Shown here piece after piece: positions 54,629 through 63,914 of a DNA stretch of 64,000 bases (position 1 is its first letter; each line of letters opens with the position of its first letter). The position numbers were made by a program, and so were the translations under genes. The notes beneath the pieces are model-generated. The model had not been told where the DNA came from. It made no database searches and worked only from the letters and a program-made list of their open reading frames with translations. The DNA comes from Rickettsiales bacterium (GTDB lineage: Bacteria > Pseudomonadota > Alphaproteobacteria > Rickettsiales > UBA1997). The stretch covers positions 28,249-92,248 of the forward strand of contig JAGNLL010000005.1 in assembly GCA_017999675.1 (NCBI GenBank). Direction: 5' to 3'.

Positions 54629-56440
54629 CTAACAACATCCAGCGCTCACCTCAAAATAAATCATCTTATTCTCTTTAACCGGCGTGCTGATCAGCTTCGA
54701 TTTTTGCAATGCCTGCGAGTAGGTTAGAGACGCGCTAAAATGGCGCGAATTAAAAATAGTTTTAACCCCAGCCCCCGACATTCTGCCCGATTCGCCGTTA
54801 AATTTTAATCTAGCATGACCGTAGTCGTAGAAAGGCTCTAGCGTAAATTTATTGAGATTGGCGGCGAAAGAATTTTCGGCAATTTTGGACGCAAATAACG
54901 ATCCTAAGTTAAACCCAATTTTGTTTCTAAAGTTGTAGCCGCTGTCGCCCGTAATGTAGCTTTCGCGAAAGCCGCGCACAGAATGGTAGCCTCCAACCGA
55001 AAATTGCTCTGAACCAAATAAGCTGCTCTTGCCAATTTGGCTGTCAAACTCTGTGGCGATAACTGCTGGTGTACCAAGCTTTGGCAGGGTGATTCTTTTT
55101 AAAATTGAGGCGTAAAGTTTAAAAACTTCAAACTGCGATTTTGGCGTTGAGGCTGTTAAATTTTTTACATCTTGTTTGGCATTTAAAACTTTCAGACCCC
55201 GCAAGTAAGAAGGCTTTAGGTAGATGTTTGTGGTGTCGTTTAGATAGGACGAAAGCGAAAAACCCAAACCCCCAATTACTAATTTTCTTTCAGAAGATTC
55301 GGTTTTTACTTTGTCTTGGTAGTTGGCGGTTTCTTTGATGGTGAGGTTTGAGTTTGCCAAAAGTCTAAAGCGCGAGCTGCTGTTTAAAAGGCGCTCAATG
55401 GCAAATTTTTTCTGACTAGAAAAGCCGGTAGATTTTACTCTTGAAGCGCTTCCCGCAACTGTTCCCAAATATTCGCTGTGCGAGTAATCAAATGAAAAAG
55501 TGTTGTAGCCAAATGGAATTGAGGTGCTGCTAGAAAATGATTTGATGTCTCGCAAGTCGCCGCTGTCTTTAAGATTGGTTGAGTAGTTGAGCGAGGTGCT
55601 GTCGTTTAAAAAAAATAGATTGTCCAAGTTTGCGCCAAAGTTAGTGCGCATGATGCCAGTAAATTCGTTGCCCAAATTGTCGTGGCCAAGCGTGAAGCTT
55701 GCCGGAAATTTTCTGTTATTTTCAATCAACACCACGCTTTCGCCATCAAGGCTGCCGGGTGAAATTTTCATCACCGCGGCGCTAGATTGCAGGCGATTAA
55801 TTTGGTAAAGACCTTGGTTAATGTCAGAAATATTTAGCGCGCCGCCCTCAATATTTCCAAAGGCAGTAAGCTTTTGCATTTTTTCAACCACGCCATTTTT
55901 GCCCAAAGAAATTTTTTCAATTTTTCCTTCAATAATTTGCAATTCTAAAACGCCACTTTGCGCATTTTGCTTTGGCACCACAACCTGCGCCGTCACGTAG
56001 CCGTGGTTTTGGTAGTAATTGCTAATTACGGCAACTACTTGCGACAAAAGCTCGGCGTCAAAACATTTTTGCAAAAAAGGCGCGGTCAATTTTTTTTGCG
56101 CGCGCGGCGAAATTAAATGCGCGCCGTTAAGCCGAACTTCACTTACCAAAAAACACTGCGACGGCTCACCCAAAACTTTTAATTTTTGCCTTTGCTTTTG
56201 AGCCTCGTCTTTTTGCTCGCGCTCACGCTCTTTTTTAATGGCATTAAATTCGGCAGCCCGCTTTTGCTCTTCAACAACATTTTGCTGGTTGCGCGTGATC
56301 CAGTCTTGCTGGTCGGTGGCGTTTTGGGCGCGGACTTGAGCGGGCAGGGTGGTGAGAAAAATTGCGGTAAAAAAATAAAAAATATGCAACCAAACTAAGA
56401 TTTTCTTAGATAATTTTTGTGGTGATTTGCTGTGGGTCAT
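54629..56440 (-). CDS. Two-partner secretion transporter (TpsB/FhaC/ShlB family)
   Basis: TpsB proteins are outer-membrane barrels that export a TpsA exoprotein. The 603-residue protein has a signal peptide (about 1-39, ending VRA), a helical Glu/Lys/Gln-rich plug region (40-90), POTRA domains (about 95-245, with FLVSEVRLNGAHLI and NYYQNHGYVTAQVVVP) and a 16-strand-type barrel. The barrel contains the conserved GYHSVRGFRESYITGDSG. The chain ends SAGCC, where an aromatic residue is usual. Its likely cargo is the hemagglutinin gene upstream on the same strand, but two other genes and a terminator lie between. Confidence 0.9.
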   Translation of the reverse strand: MTHSKSPQKLSKKILVWLHIFYFFTAIFLTTLPAQVRAQNATDQQDWITRNQQNVVEEQKRAAEFNAIKKEREREQKDEAQKQRQKLKVLGEPSQCFLVSEVRLNGAHLISPRAQKKLTAPFLQKCFDAELLSQVVAVISNYYQNHGYVTAQVVVPKQNAQSGVLELQIIEGKIEKISLGKNGVVEKMQKLTAFGNIEGGALNISDINQGLYQINRLQSSAAVMKISPGSLDGESVVLIENNRKFPASFTLGHDNLGNEFTGIMRTNFGANLDNLFFLNDSTSLNYSTNLKDSGDLRDIKSFSSSTSIPFGYNTFSFDYSHSEYLGTVAGSASRVKSTGFSSQKKFAIERLLNSSSRFRLLANSNLTIKETANYQDKVKTESSERKLVIGGLGFSLSSYLNDTTNIYLKPSYLRGLKVLNAKQDVKNLTASTPKSQFEVFKLYASILKRITLPKLGTPAVIATEFDSQIGKSSLFGSEQFSVGGYHSVRGFRESYITGDSGYNFRNKIGFNLGSLFASKIAENSFAANLNKFTLEPFYDYGHARLKFNGESGRMSGAGVKTIFNSRHFSASLTYSQALQKSKLISTPVKENKMIYFEVSAGCC

Positions 56441-56453
56441 GGGTTTTGAACAT

Positions 56454-56487
56454 AAAAAAGCCTCGCAGAAAAATTTTTCTGCGAGGC
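56454..56487 (-). terminator. Rho-independent terminator after the barrel gene
   Basis: A perfect 28-base palindrome, GCCTCGCAGAAAAA (56460-56473) with its complement (56474-56487), is followed on the minus strand by six T (56459-56454). It lies between the small outer-membrane gene and tpsB, so tpsB probably has its own promoter or depends on read-through. Confidence 0.88.
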
Positions 56488-56511
56488 GATTTTTAAAAAC
56501 TTTAATCAGAA

Positions 56512-57129
56512 TTAAAAGTGGTAAGCAACGCCAAATCTTAAGCTGGTAATGTCGGTTTTGTATTTTCCTTCATCTAAAGCTTGGTTTAGGCCAACATTTT
56601 GTTTGTTGTATTCAAGGTTGGCAGTCAAAGATTCGTTGATGTGAAAGTTTGCTCCAAGTCCGTAAATAGTGCCAGATTGAGCGCTCATTTTTTTAACTTC
56701 ATCGCCAGTAGTGGTGTCGGTTTTTTGAGATGAGTATTCAACAACTCCGCGACCAAGAGTGACGTAGGGAGAAAACTTTTCGTTAACATCGTATCCCACA
56801 TTGGCTTTAAATCCGTATCTTGAGTTTATTTCCAATTTATCACCGCTGCTGCTAGCAGTGGCATTGTTTTGAAGCTCTAAAGCTTCCACAAAAACTTCTG
56901 GAGATACGAAAAAATTATTCAAATTAAAGGCATGTTGGTAATTGAAGCCAAGTCTAACTCTTCTGGTAGAGTCTTTGGATACTTGACCGTTCGTGTCTGA
57001 TGTGTCTTTTGGGCTAGCCTTTGCAAGCATTCCATAAACTCCAAGGTAGTTTCCTTCAGTTTTTGCTAAAGCAGGTGAGGCTGTTAACAAAGTTGCCGCA
57101 ACGGCGGTAATCGCGATGATTTTTTTTAT
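56512..57129 (-). CDS. Small outer-membrane beta-barrel protein
   Basis: The protein is about 205 residues. A signal peptide (KKIIAITAVAATLLTASPALA) leads into an eight-strand-type barrel with alternating hydrophobic strands (NYLGVYGMLAK, RVRLGFNYQHAF, YGFKANVGYDV). It ends SLRFGVAYHF, with the C-terminal Phe of BamA substrates. The frame has no ATG, GTG or TTG before the signal peptide: the codon in the start position is ATA (57129-57127), with an in-frame TAA four codons earlier. The first standard start, TTG at 57090, would cut the signal peptide to nine residues. The function is unknown; adhesin-like or structural roles are common for this fold. Confidence 0.75.
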   Translation of the reverse strand: MKKIIAITAVAATLLTASPALAKTEGNYLGVYGMLAKASPKDTSDTNGQVSKDSTRRVRLGFNYQHAFNLNNFFVSPEVFVEALELQNNATASSSGDKLEINSRYGFKANVGYDVNEKFSPYVTLGRGVVEYSSQKTDTTTGDEVKKMSAQSGTIYGLGANFHINESLTANLEYNKQNVGLNQALDEGKYKTDITSLRFGVAYHF

Positions 57130-57317
57130 AGTTTGATTTTATTTTGTAATTAGGTGAGAGCTTCAAGGAAGCCGAGGAACATTCTTTTTCGAAAAAGAAA
57201 ATGGCAAGAAATTTTCTATAAAAATTATCGAGTATAATTTTTTGTCGCACCAAATCATCTGCGTTCATGGTGTCAAATTTTCATGGCAAAATTTCTTGGT
57301 TAGTAACTGTAAAAATT

Positions 57318-57656
57318 TTACGGAGCAAAAAAAACATAAGGTAACGCTCCTAAAACCAATCCACAGAAAAGACTAATTAAATTCCATGCAAACACCTTCT
57401 GCTGCTTGGAAAGAAAGTAAAAAGTTAGCGGTAAAAACAGCAAAATATAAAAAATAAAAAGCAATCCGCTACCACAGCAGAAAAATCCGCATTCATAACC
57501 AATGCATATACCCATCTCAAAAAACAAATCCAGAATATGGGCCAAAAATTTTGCGGATAAATCCATAAAAAAGTGGCTAAAAATCAGCGATAAAACAAAC
57601 GATATCGGTAAAGACATTAGCAGATGGCTTTTGTAAGAAGTTTTATTTCTTTGCAT
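57318..57656 (-). CDS. Small membrane protein, candidate immunity protein
   Basis: I do not recognise this 112-residue protein. It has three to four hydrophobic segments (about 10-30, 35-58, 60-80 and 88-110) and a Cys cluster ECGFFCCG near 55-62. It starts 7 bases after the stop of the giant hemagglutinin gene on the same strand. In contact-dependent inhibition loci the gene directly behind the exoprotein encodes the cognate immunity protein. The assignment rests only on this position and the size. Confidence 0.5.
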   Translation of the reverse strand: MQRNKTSYKSHLLMSLPISFVLSLIFSHFFMDLSAKFLAHILDLFFEMGICIGYECGFFCCGSGLLFIFYILLFLPLTFYFLSKQQKVFAWNLISLFCGLVLGALPYVFFAP

Positions 57657-57663
57657 AAGGTAA

Positions 57664-60600
57664 CTAATTGATTGGTTTTAAAGATTCCCAATTTCTTAAC
57701 CACCCTCTGTCATTTTTAGCTGAAGGATCATTGGGAGAATTTCCAATCATTACATATGGATCAACGTCGTAATTTTTATGAGAAAAGAACCCTCCTAATA
57801 AAGCATTGTCCGAGCTCGGATTGTAAAAATTGTAAGTTCCAGCATTCAGAGAGTCGGTCACGATTTTATTATTCTGATCAATCACAACTTCATAGCCCAT
57901 TACTGGATGAACATATTTAATGTTATTGTTTTGCCCAGACAAGATTTCCCCTGTTGTTGGATCCTGAATAAAAGTGTGGTAGACGCTCTTGTAACTAGGA
58001 AGTAATTCAAATTCTCCTGCATGGTCCCAGAAATATTCATTACCTTCTTGCGTGAGTTTGCCCCTGAGATCATAATGAACTTCTTTTAAATCTGAGCAAT
58101 TTCCATTTTTGCAATCAGTCATGGCTTGATCAAATTTCTCATCTCTCGGTTGACTAATTTTTTCATACTTCTCTTGAACCACTTGTTTGCAATTAGAATC
58201 ACCATTGCAGGAATCTAATTCTTTTACGAGTTGGGATTTTTCTTTTGGCATTAGAAGATTATTCATCACCGCATTCGCCCCAACAAACGATCCCAGTTGT
58301 ACATCCTTCGCCACCTGCGCATCATCTCTATTTTGAATCGCCGAGGTTAAGAGTGATGCCGCAGCTCCTGTCGCCTGTCCAATCAAGATGGCGTTTTCGG
58401 CGCTGGCTCCGTTGTTTAGAGCTTTTCCAGCTAAATATTCTGAAGTAATTCCCGCCGCAGCACCTGCAGCACAATTGCCTCCGGCGCCTGCGCTTAAGGC
58501 GCAGCCCAAAGCGGCGTGAAGTGTTAGTTGTTCTGCTTGCGAGATTTTGTCGGTGTGGGCAAGTAGGCCAATTTCTTTGGCGGCGGTTTCTCCAAGTATT
58601 TGAGCTACTAAAAGCTTCTCGTCTTGCTGTTTGAGTGACTCGGTAAGCGAAACGCCATTAACCGCAGAATTGGCAATTGTGTAGGCGGCAACATTGAGGC
58701 CAACTTTGGCGGTGGCGGCTGTTAGGTTGGTTAAAATTCGCTGAGCGTTTGAGATGTTGTTAACGGTTGAAGCCACGTTATTAGCGGTGTTTGCTGCATT
58801 AGCGGCTGTTGCAACATTGTTGGCGGTGTTGGCGGCATTAGCAGTTGAGGCTACATTATTTGCCGCGTTTGCCGTTGCAGCGGCGTTAGCTACGGCTTTG
58901 GCTTTGGCTAATTCTCCAACTCCTTGAATAATTCCGGCGGTAATTCCGGCAACGGCAATGCTTTTTAGAGATTCTTTTGAAGTGGTGTCTTTGAGGGTTG
59001 TTTTGCCGACGTCGTCTAAAGATCCAAGAAGATTGCCGTCAGCATTCATGCTTGCGTTGACGGCGCTTACACTTGCGGTTGAAGCAGCGGCTCCTGCCAT
59101 TGCACCTACCATTCCAGCACCGCCAGTGGCAAGAGCGGCAACAAGTGCTACCACGATTGTTCCAGTTTGGTTTAGACCTCGGGTGGTGTCGTTCCAAGAA
59201 TTGTGAATTTCATCAATTGGGTTGGTGATTGCAGTTGCCGGATCGAGGTTTTTTAAGTAGGCTAGTTTGACATCATAGCTGCTGTTAACACTACCATCTG
59301 GGTTTGTTGTTGAGGCTTTTTCTAAACTGCCGTTTTTAAATTCGGCGTAAGTGGCGCCTCCAGCAGTTAAATTTATTGCTGAAGATGAAGGTGTTGCCCC
59401 AGTGCTTAACTCACTGTTTAAAACTGTGGTGTTAATGCTGCCAGAGTCGGTGTTTTTAAAGGTGAAGGTTTTGTTTTTGCGGATGGATTCCGTTTGGTAG
59501 GAAGAGTCGGTGGCGGTGGTGATTAGTAGGTTATTTGCGGCGCTGATGTTTAGTGTTGCGTCTGGAGTTGATGAGTTTGTTGCAGCACGCAGTTTTGCTG
59601 CTCGTAGTTCAATGTCGTTTCCGGCAGTTAGAATTAAATCAGAACCTGCGGTGATTTCAGATTGGGTGTTGGTGACGATGTCGCTGACGCGATCGCCACC
59701 ATTTTTCTTATTACCCCAATGTTGCTCACTGTGGTTGCGAATGGTTGCGGTGGTGATGTTGATGTCGCCTGCTGTTGCCTCAAGGTAAGCCGCACCAGTT
59801 GAGGTGATGTTGCTGCCTTTGTTATTGACGTTGTTGCCGGCAACTAAAACTACATTGCCATCTGAGGTGATGTTGCCTTTAGAAACTAAGATTGAAGAGA
59901 TGCTTTGAGCATTTGAGGCGAGGGCTTGTTCTTCGGTGATGGCTGATCCGTCAGCGCTGGTACTGGTGCCATTAATTGTGTAATTGACGAGAGCGCCGTT
60001 GGTGATGTCATTTTCTGCAGTGAGGTAAACAAGCTCTCCCGCCTTAATCGTAGCGCCAATGTTATTGATGTTGCCGCCATTTCCATCTGTGTCTTTTGTA
60101 GCGTTTAGCGAAACCATTTTGTCGGCTTCAATGCTGGTTTCGTTGGTGGTGGTGGTGCCAGTGGTGGTGTAGTGTTTGTCGGCGTGGATGTTGTTGATGT
60201 TGGTGGCGTTCATTACCACGTTTTCCGAGGCCTTGATTGTGTAGTTGGTGTTGTTGATGTCACCTGCGGCGGTCATGAAGATTGAGCCACTGGTGTTGGA
60301 ATAGTTGTTGGCGATGTTAATTGACCCACTTGAGTTTAACTCAATGTCACTTGCCGCATTGAAGGATAGAGCTGATCTGGCTGCAGCCGCGTCGTCTTTA
60401 ATTGAGCTGATGCCAATTGTTGCTGTTAGTGGTTTTGCTAAAGAACCAGAGAGGCTAAAATTTTTGTCATTGGCAAGGGTGATGTCTTTAGCGGCGCTTA
60501 AAGAAATTTTAGCACCCGAATTTAAAGTGGTGTTTTTTAAGCTAATGCTGTCGCCAGCGGCGATGTTTAAATTGCCCAAAGACTTAATCGCAGCGCCAGT

Positions 60601-63600
60601 GTTGATGGCAAAGTTAGAACTAGTGCCGCTGATGCTTAGGGCAGTTGGCGCAACAGTTGGCACAATAATCGCTGCCAATGTTTTTGAAGCGCTGGTCAGG
60701 CTGGCAACGTTAATGGTTAAATCTTTGCCACTGCTGATGGTGCCGCTATTTAGCAAAGAAGAGGTTGGAGAATTTATTATTAAATCACCTCCAGCAAAAA
60801 GAGTTGAGTTGGTGGCAAGAGCTGGCGAGCTAGAAGCACCACCAAGCAAACGGTTTCTTGTTTCTAAACTTAAGTAAATTTTAGGAGCTAACACGCTAAT
60901 GCCGTTAACCTTGGTGGCCTCAAAAGTGATGATGTCTTTGGTTAAAGAATTGGCTTGGTCTTTTGTGAGGCCTTTAATTGCAACATCAGTTGCGCTTAAG
61001 CCCAGACGCGTGATTTCGGCAATTGAGTTGTCGATTAGGGCTTTGATTTCTTCGTCAGATTGCGTGTTGTTTTTAGAAAGAAGCAGCGAGTCGTTGGTTA
61101 GGGTACGCAGCTGTTTGAGGATCAGCTGCGACTCGGCAAAGGCATCGCCCAACAGGCGAGAATTTTGGGCGGGGTCGCGGCTTTGGCGATCGATGTCGGC
61201 CAAAACTGCTTCGCCGTCAATGCCAAGTTGGTCGAAGTAATATTTGCTGCCGAAGAATTTTGAAACTTGGGTAAATTGGCTGCGCGCTTCAATTAGTGGT
61301 TTGGATGAGGCGGGGTCGAGGTTTATTTTGTAGGCACCGGCAAATAATGGTTCGTCAGAAATTGCAGCGTCGGTTGAGCTTTTGGATGAGTTTTTGGAGT
61401 TTATTGCAGAGGTGATGCTAGAGAGGTCGAGGGTGATGGCGCCGGTTTCGGCTAGGGTGTAGGTGTCAACTTTGTTGAAGCTGGTAGTTTTTGACTCGTA
61501 GTTAACGTCGTCAACGTCAACGCCTTTTTGTATTTCGGTGTCGTTTAGTATTTTTGACGAGGTGACGTCGCTGCCATTTTGTGTTATTGTCATGGAGCCA
61601 CCAGCTTTGATTGAAGCCTTCATGTAAGATGACACCGACTCGAATTGGTAAGAATAGTCATGTGGTAAGGTGCCAAGAAATTTGTAGGTGTAGCTTCCTT
61701 TATCAACAACGCCAACTTCTCCAACCGGAAGGTTTAACTGAAAAATATCGCAATGGCCATTTGTGCGACATGTATGTTTAACGGTATCTGTCACTGCCTG
61801 CGAAGTGTTGTTGAACTGGCTAGTGTTGATGTTGATGTTTTCTGTGGCAGCTATCTCGCTAGAATGATTTGTGAATTTGTCGCTATTGATGGTGATGTTT
61901 TTAGCAAAAATTTTGCTGTCGATGTTGTTGGTATTTTCTTTCCTTTTAACAACTACGTTTTTTTCGATGTAGCTGTTAGACTGGCCAAAATGATCGGTTA
62001 TGTTGTAGCCGTAATTTGCAAAATATGATAATCCTGGAATGTCAAATCTGACGGCGGTTGTACAGTCCAAACCACAACCACCTGGCCAAACATTGGTAGT
62101 AATTAACGGAGATCTATTTGGCCCATGTTCGTAAAATTGCTGCGCTACGTCAACGTAAGATGAATCAATTACTATTGATAAGTTGTCGGCGCTTCTCTGA
62201 TTAATTAGCTCTTCAGCGTTAATTAAAATATCGCCAGCGTAAGACTCGATATTGCCAGAAATGTTTTGAACTAATTTAGCTTTGTTTTGGCTAGCATCAT
62301 CGGAAGCGTTTTTTTGAATCGTTAAATTTTTGATGGCGTAGATGTCGGCACCACTATTTGAAAGAGTTCCTGCAACGTTTAGAGTTAAATCATTGCCACC
62401 CCAAATTAATGCAGTTGATGATTGATTGAGCAGATCTTGTGTGATGTTTGTAGAAAGATTGTTGGCCACAGAAATTTCACCAAAATTGCTTAAATTTTTA
62501 ACGTTAAAATCGGCATTATTGTTTGAGGTAAAAAGTGAAGATGCACCTAAATTGTAAAAGCCGCCGTTTAGTGCGGTGATTGTTGCGGCATCATCTCCGC
62601 CAGTAATTTTGGCGTTGCTGTAATTATTAATATTGCCGTTGGTTGAGGTGAGGTTGAGTTTGGTTGCTGAAGAAATTGTGGCGTAATTTTCGATGTTGTT
62701 TTTGGCGGTAAAATCAATGTAGGAAGCAGCTGCAAGAAGGATGTTTTTGTTGAGATTGACGCTGTCTGGCGTGGTGGCGTCGTATCCGTTAACAATGCTG
62801 CCACCACCGTTTATTCCATTGGCGTTAAATGTGATGAACTCGCTAGCAACAAGGCTGCCGTAATTAAAAATATTATTGGCGGTGACGTTGACATTTTTTG
62901 CTGTCACTTCGCCTTCGTTTTTGTAGTCTTCATCTCCCATGTCTACGTCAATTGAACCGCTTGAAAAGAGGATTCCTGAGGTGCTGATGAAGTTAAGTTT
63001 TGGATTATTTAAGGCCGCTAGCTTGGTGGTTTTTCCAGTAATTAGGCCCGACTCGTTATTTAGCTCATCAGCTTTAATGCTTAATTCGCCATCAACAGAA
63101 ACAAGACCCGAAGAAATAATGCCGCTTATTGGTTTGGTATTTTTATTTTTTACGCTTGCGGCACTGATGCTTAAATCTTGATTTGCCAAAACCAAAGATT
63201 CTGCCAAGGCGTTGTTGAAGCTGCTTGCCTCAATAGTTAATTTGGTAGCGGATTGTAGAAGAGCCTCGTTAACAACATCACCCGAAGCTTTGATGGTTAA
63301 GACATCGCCCGATTTAATGTCTCGAGAATTTGTCAGGTCTTTTAAGGTTAAAGCTAGAGTGCTGTTTGATTGTAGGCTGTTGGAGTTTCTTAGAGTGGTT
63401 GCCGCAATGCTTAAATTGGTGCCGCTTGAAATTTCTGAAAAATTATTAACCGCTGAAGCAAAGCTTGATGAGTTGTTATTGATGTCAATTTTAGCGAGCG
63501 ATTTAAGGCTGCCATTATTTTCTAAAGCTGCGTCACTAAAGGCGCTAAGTAGGGTAAAATTTAAATCGCCGCTTACAGAAATTGCACCGTCATTTTTAAT

Positions 63601-63900
63601 TTGATTGCCGCTAAGAAGTAGGTTTTTTTCAGATAAAATATTGCCGTAATTGGTGAGCGAGCCGCTTGCTTTAATTTCGGAAGCGTCGTCAGCCGAATAA
63701 ATAACAGCGCCAATTTGGTTGGTGAGGGTGGTGGTGTTAATTGTGCTTTTGGCGAAGGCTTTAATTGAGCCTGAATTTTCAAAAGTTGCAGCTTCTAAGT
63801 TTAAATCTTTAGTGCTTTGCAGGGTTGCTGTGGAGCTGTTTGTTAGAGATTCTGTAGTTGTAAGGCTAAGATTTTGGGGTTTCTTAATCATTCCGTCCAA
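57664..63900 (-). CDS. Hemagglutinin/CdiA-like exoprotein (TpsA), N-terminally truncated
   Basis: The frame is open for 2,078 codons. Repetitive beta-helix sequence of the filamentous-hemagglutinin type fills about residues 10-1500 (units such as NNGSLKSL, LTNSGTISSGKDLTI). An Ala/Gly-rich hydrophobic segment (near 1580-1610), an Ala/Asn repeat region (near 1670-1715) and a distinct C-terminal domain of about 120 residues follow; the last has IVTDSLNAGTYNFYNP and GNSPNDP. A normal TpsA begins with a signal peptide and a TPS domain of about 250 residues; both are absent. The frame opens only at 63951, inside the end of a recombinase gene. Starts are TTG 63900 or ATG 63891. As it stands the product should not be exported by TpsB. 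Confidence 0.8.
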   Translation of the reverse strand: MDGMIKKPQNLSLTTTESLTNSSTATLQSTKDLNLEAATFENSGSIKAFAKSTINTTTLTNQIGAVIYSADDASEIKASGSLTNYGNILSEKNLLLSGNQIKNDGAISVSGDLNFTLLSAFSDAALENNGSLKSLAKIDINNNSSSFASAVNNFSEISSGTNLSIAATTLRNSNSLQSNSTLALTLKDLTNSRDIKSGDVLTIKASGDVVNEALLQSATKLTIEASSFNNALAESLVLANQDLSISAASVKNKNTKPISGIISSGLVSVDGELSIKADELNNESGLITGKTTKLAALNNPKLNFISTSGILFSSGSIDVDMGDEDYKNEGEVTAKNVNVTANNIFNYGSLVASEFITFNANGINGGGSIVNGYDATTPDSVNLNKNILLAAASYIDFTAKNNIENYATISSATKLNLTSTNGNINNYSNAKITGGDDAATITALNGGFYNLGASSLFTSNNNADFNVKNLSNFGEISVANNLSTNITQDLLNQSSTALIWGGNDLTLNVAGTLSNSGADIYAIKNLTIQKNASDDASQNKAKLVQNISGNIESYAGDILINAEELINQRSADNLSIVIDSSYVDVAQQFYEHGPNRSPLITTNVWPGGCGLDCTTAVRFDIPGLSYFANYGYNITDHFGQSNSYIEKNVVVKRKENTNNIDSKIFAKNITINSDKFTNHSSEIAATENININTSQFNNTSQAVTDTVKHTCRTNGHCDIFQLNLPVGEVGVVDKGSYTYKFLGTLPHDYSYQFESVSSYMKASIKAGGSMTITQNGSDVTSSKILNDTEIQKGVDVDDVNYESKTTSFNKVDTYTLAETGAITLDLSSITSAINSKNSSKSSTDAAISDEPLFAGAYKINLDPASSKPLIEARSQFTQVSKFFGSKYYFDQLGIDGEAVLADIDRQSRDPAQNSRLLGDAFAESQLILKQLRTLTNDSLLLSKNNTQSDEEIKALIDNSIAEITRLGLSATDVAIKGLTKDQANSLTKDIITFEATKVNGISVLAPKIYLSLETRNRLLGGASSSPALATNSTLFAGGDLIINSPTSSLLNSGTISSGKDLTINVASLTSASKTLAAIIVPTVAPTALSISGTSSNFAINTGAAIKSLGNLNIAAGDSISLKNTTLNSGAKISLSAAKDITLANDKNFSLSGSLAKPLTATIGISSIKDDAAAARSALSFNAASDIELNSSGSINIANNYSNTSGSIFMTAAGDINNTNYTIKASENVVMNATNINNIHADKHYTTTGTTTTNETSIEADKMVSLNATKDTDGNGGNINNIGATIKAGELVYLTAENDITNGALVNYTINGTSTSADGSAITEEQALASNAQSISSILVSKGNITSDGNVVLVAGNNVNNKGSNITSTGAAYLEATAGDINITTATIRNHSEQHWGNKKNGGDRVSDIVTNTQSEITAGSDLILTAGNDIELRAAKLRAATNSSTPDATLNISAANNLLITTATDSSYQTESIRKNKTFTFKNTDSGSINTTVLNSELSTGATPSSSAINLTAGGATYAEFKNGSLEKASTTNPDGSVNSSYDVKLAYLKNLDPATAITNPIDEIHNSWNDTTRGLNQTGTIVVALVAALATGGAGMVGAMAGAAASTASVSAVNASMNADGNLLGSLDDVGKTTLKDTTSKESLKSIAVAGITAGIIQGVGELAKAKAVANAAATANAANNVASTANAANTANNVATAANAANTANNVASTVNNISNAQRILTNLTAATAKVGLNVAAYTIANSAVNGVSLTESLKQQDEKLLVAQILGETAAKEIGLLAHTDKISQAEQLTLHAALGCALSAGAGGNCAAGAAAGITSEYLAGKALNNGASAENAILIGQATGAAASLLTSAIQNRDDAQVAKDVQLGSFVGANAVMNNLLMPKEKSQLVKELDSCNGDSNCKQVVQEKYEKISQPRDEKFDQAMTDCKNGNCSDLKEVHYDLRGKLTQEGNEYFWDHAGEFELLPSYKSVYHTFIQDPTTGEILSGQNNNIKYVHPVMGYEVVIDQNNKIVTDSLNAGTYNFYNPSSDNALLGGFFSHKNYDVDPYVMIGNSPNDPSAKNDRGWLRNWESLKPIN
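58756..58878 (-). repeat. 13-residue Ala/Asn tandem repeats in the exoprotein
   Basis: The coding strand repeats a 39-bp unit about three times, encoding NAANTANNVAS-type 13-residue blocks (one copy shortened to 10). The copies are diverged at the DNA level, so this is an old expansion. It lies just after the hydrophobic Gly/Ala segment of the exoprotein. Confidence 0.6.
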
Positions 63901-63914
63901 ACAGTCCGTTTTGG

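Noticed and set aside
57056-57268. 70-residue ORF upstream of the barrel gene
   Set aside because: It has no signal or domain and runs across the likely promoter and the signal-peptide coding sequence in another frame; it may become relevant only if the A-run contains an indel.
57271-57276. TTGACA on the minus strand as a promoter for the barrel gene
   Set aside because: No -10 hexamer lies at a suitable distance; the nearest TATACT is 34 bases away.
60305-61240. Long plus-strand ORFs opposite the exoprotein gene
   Set aside because: They are antisense shadows of a repetitive, low-complexity coding strand, with no recognisable domain and no ribosome site.
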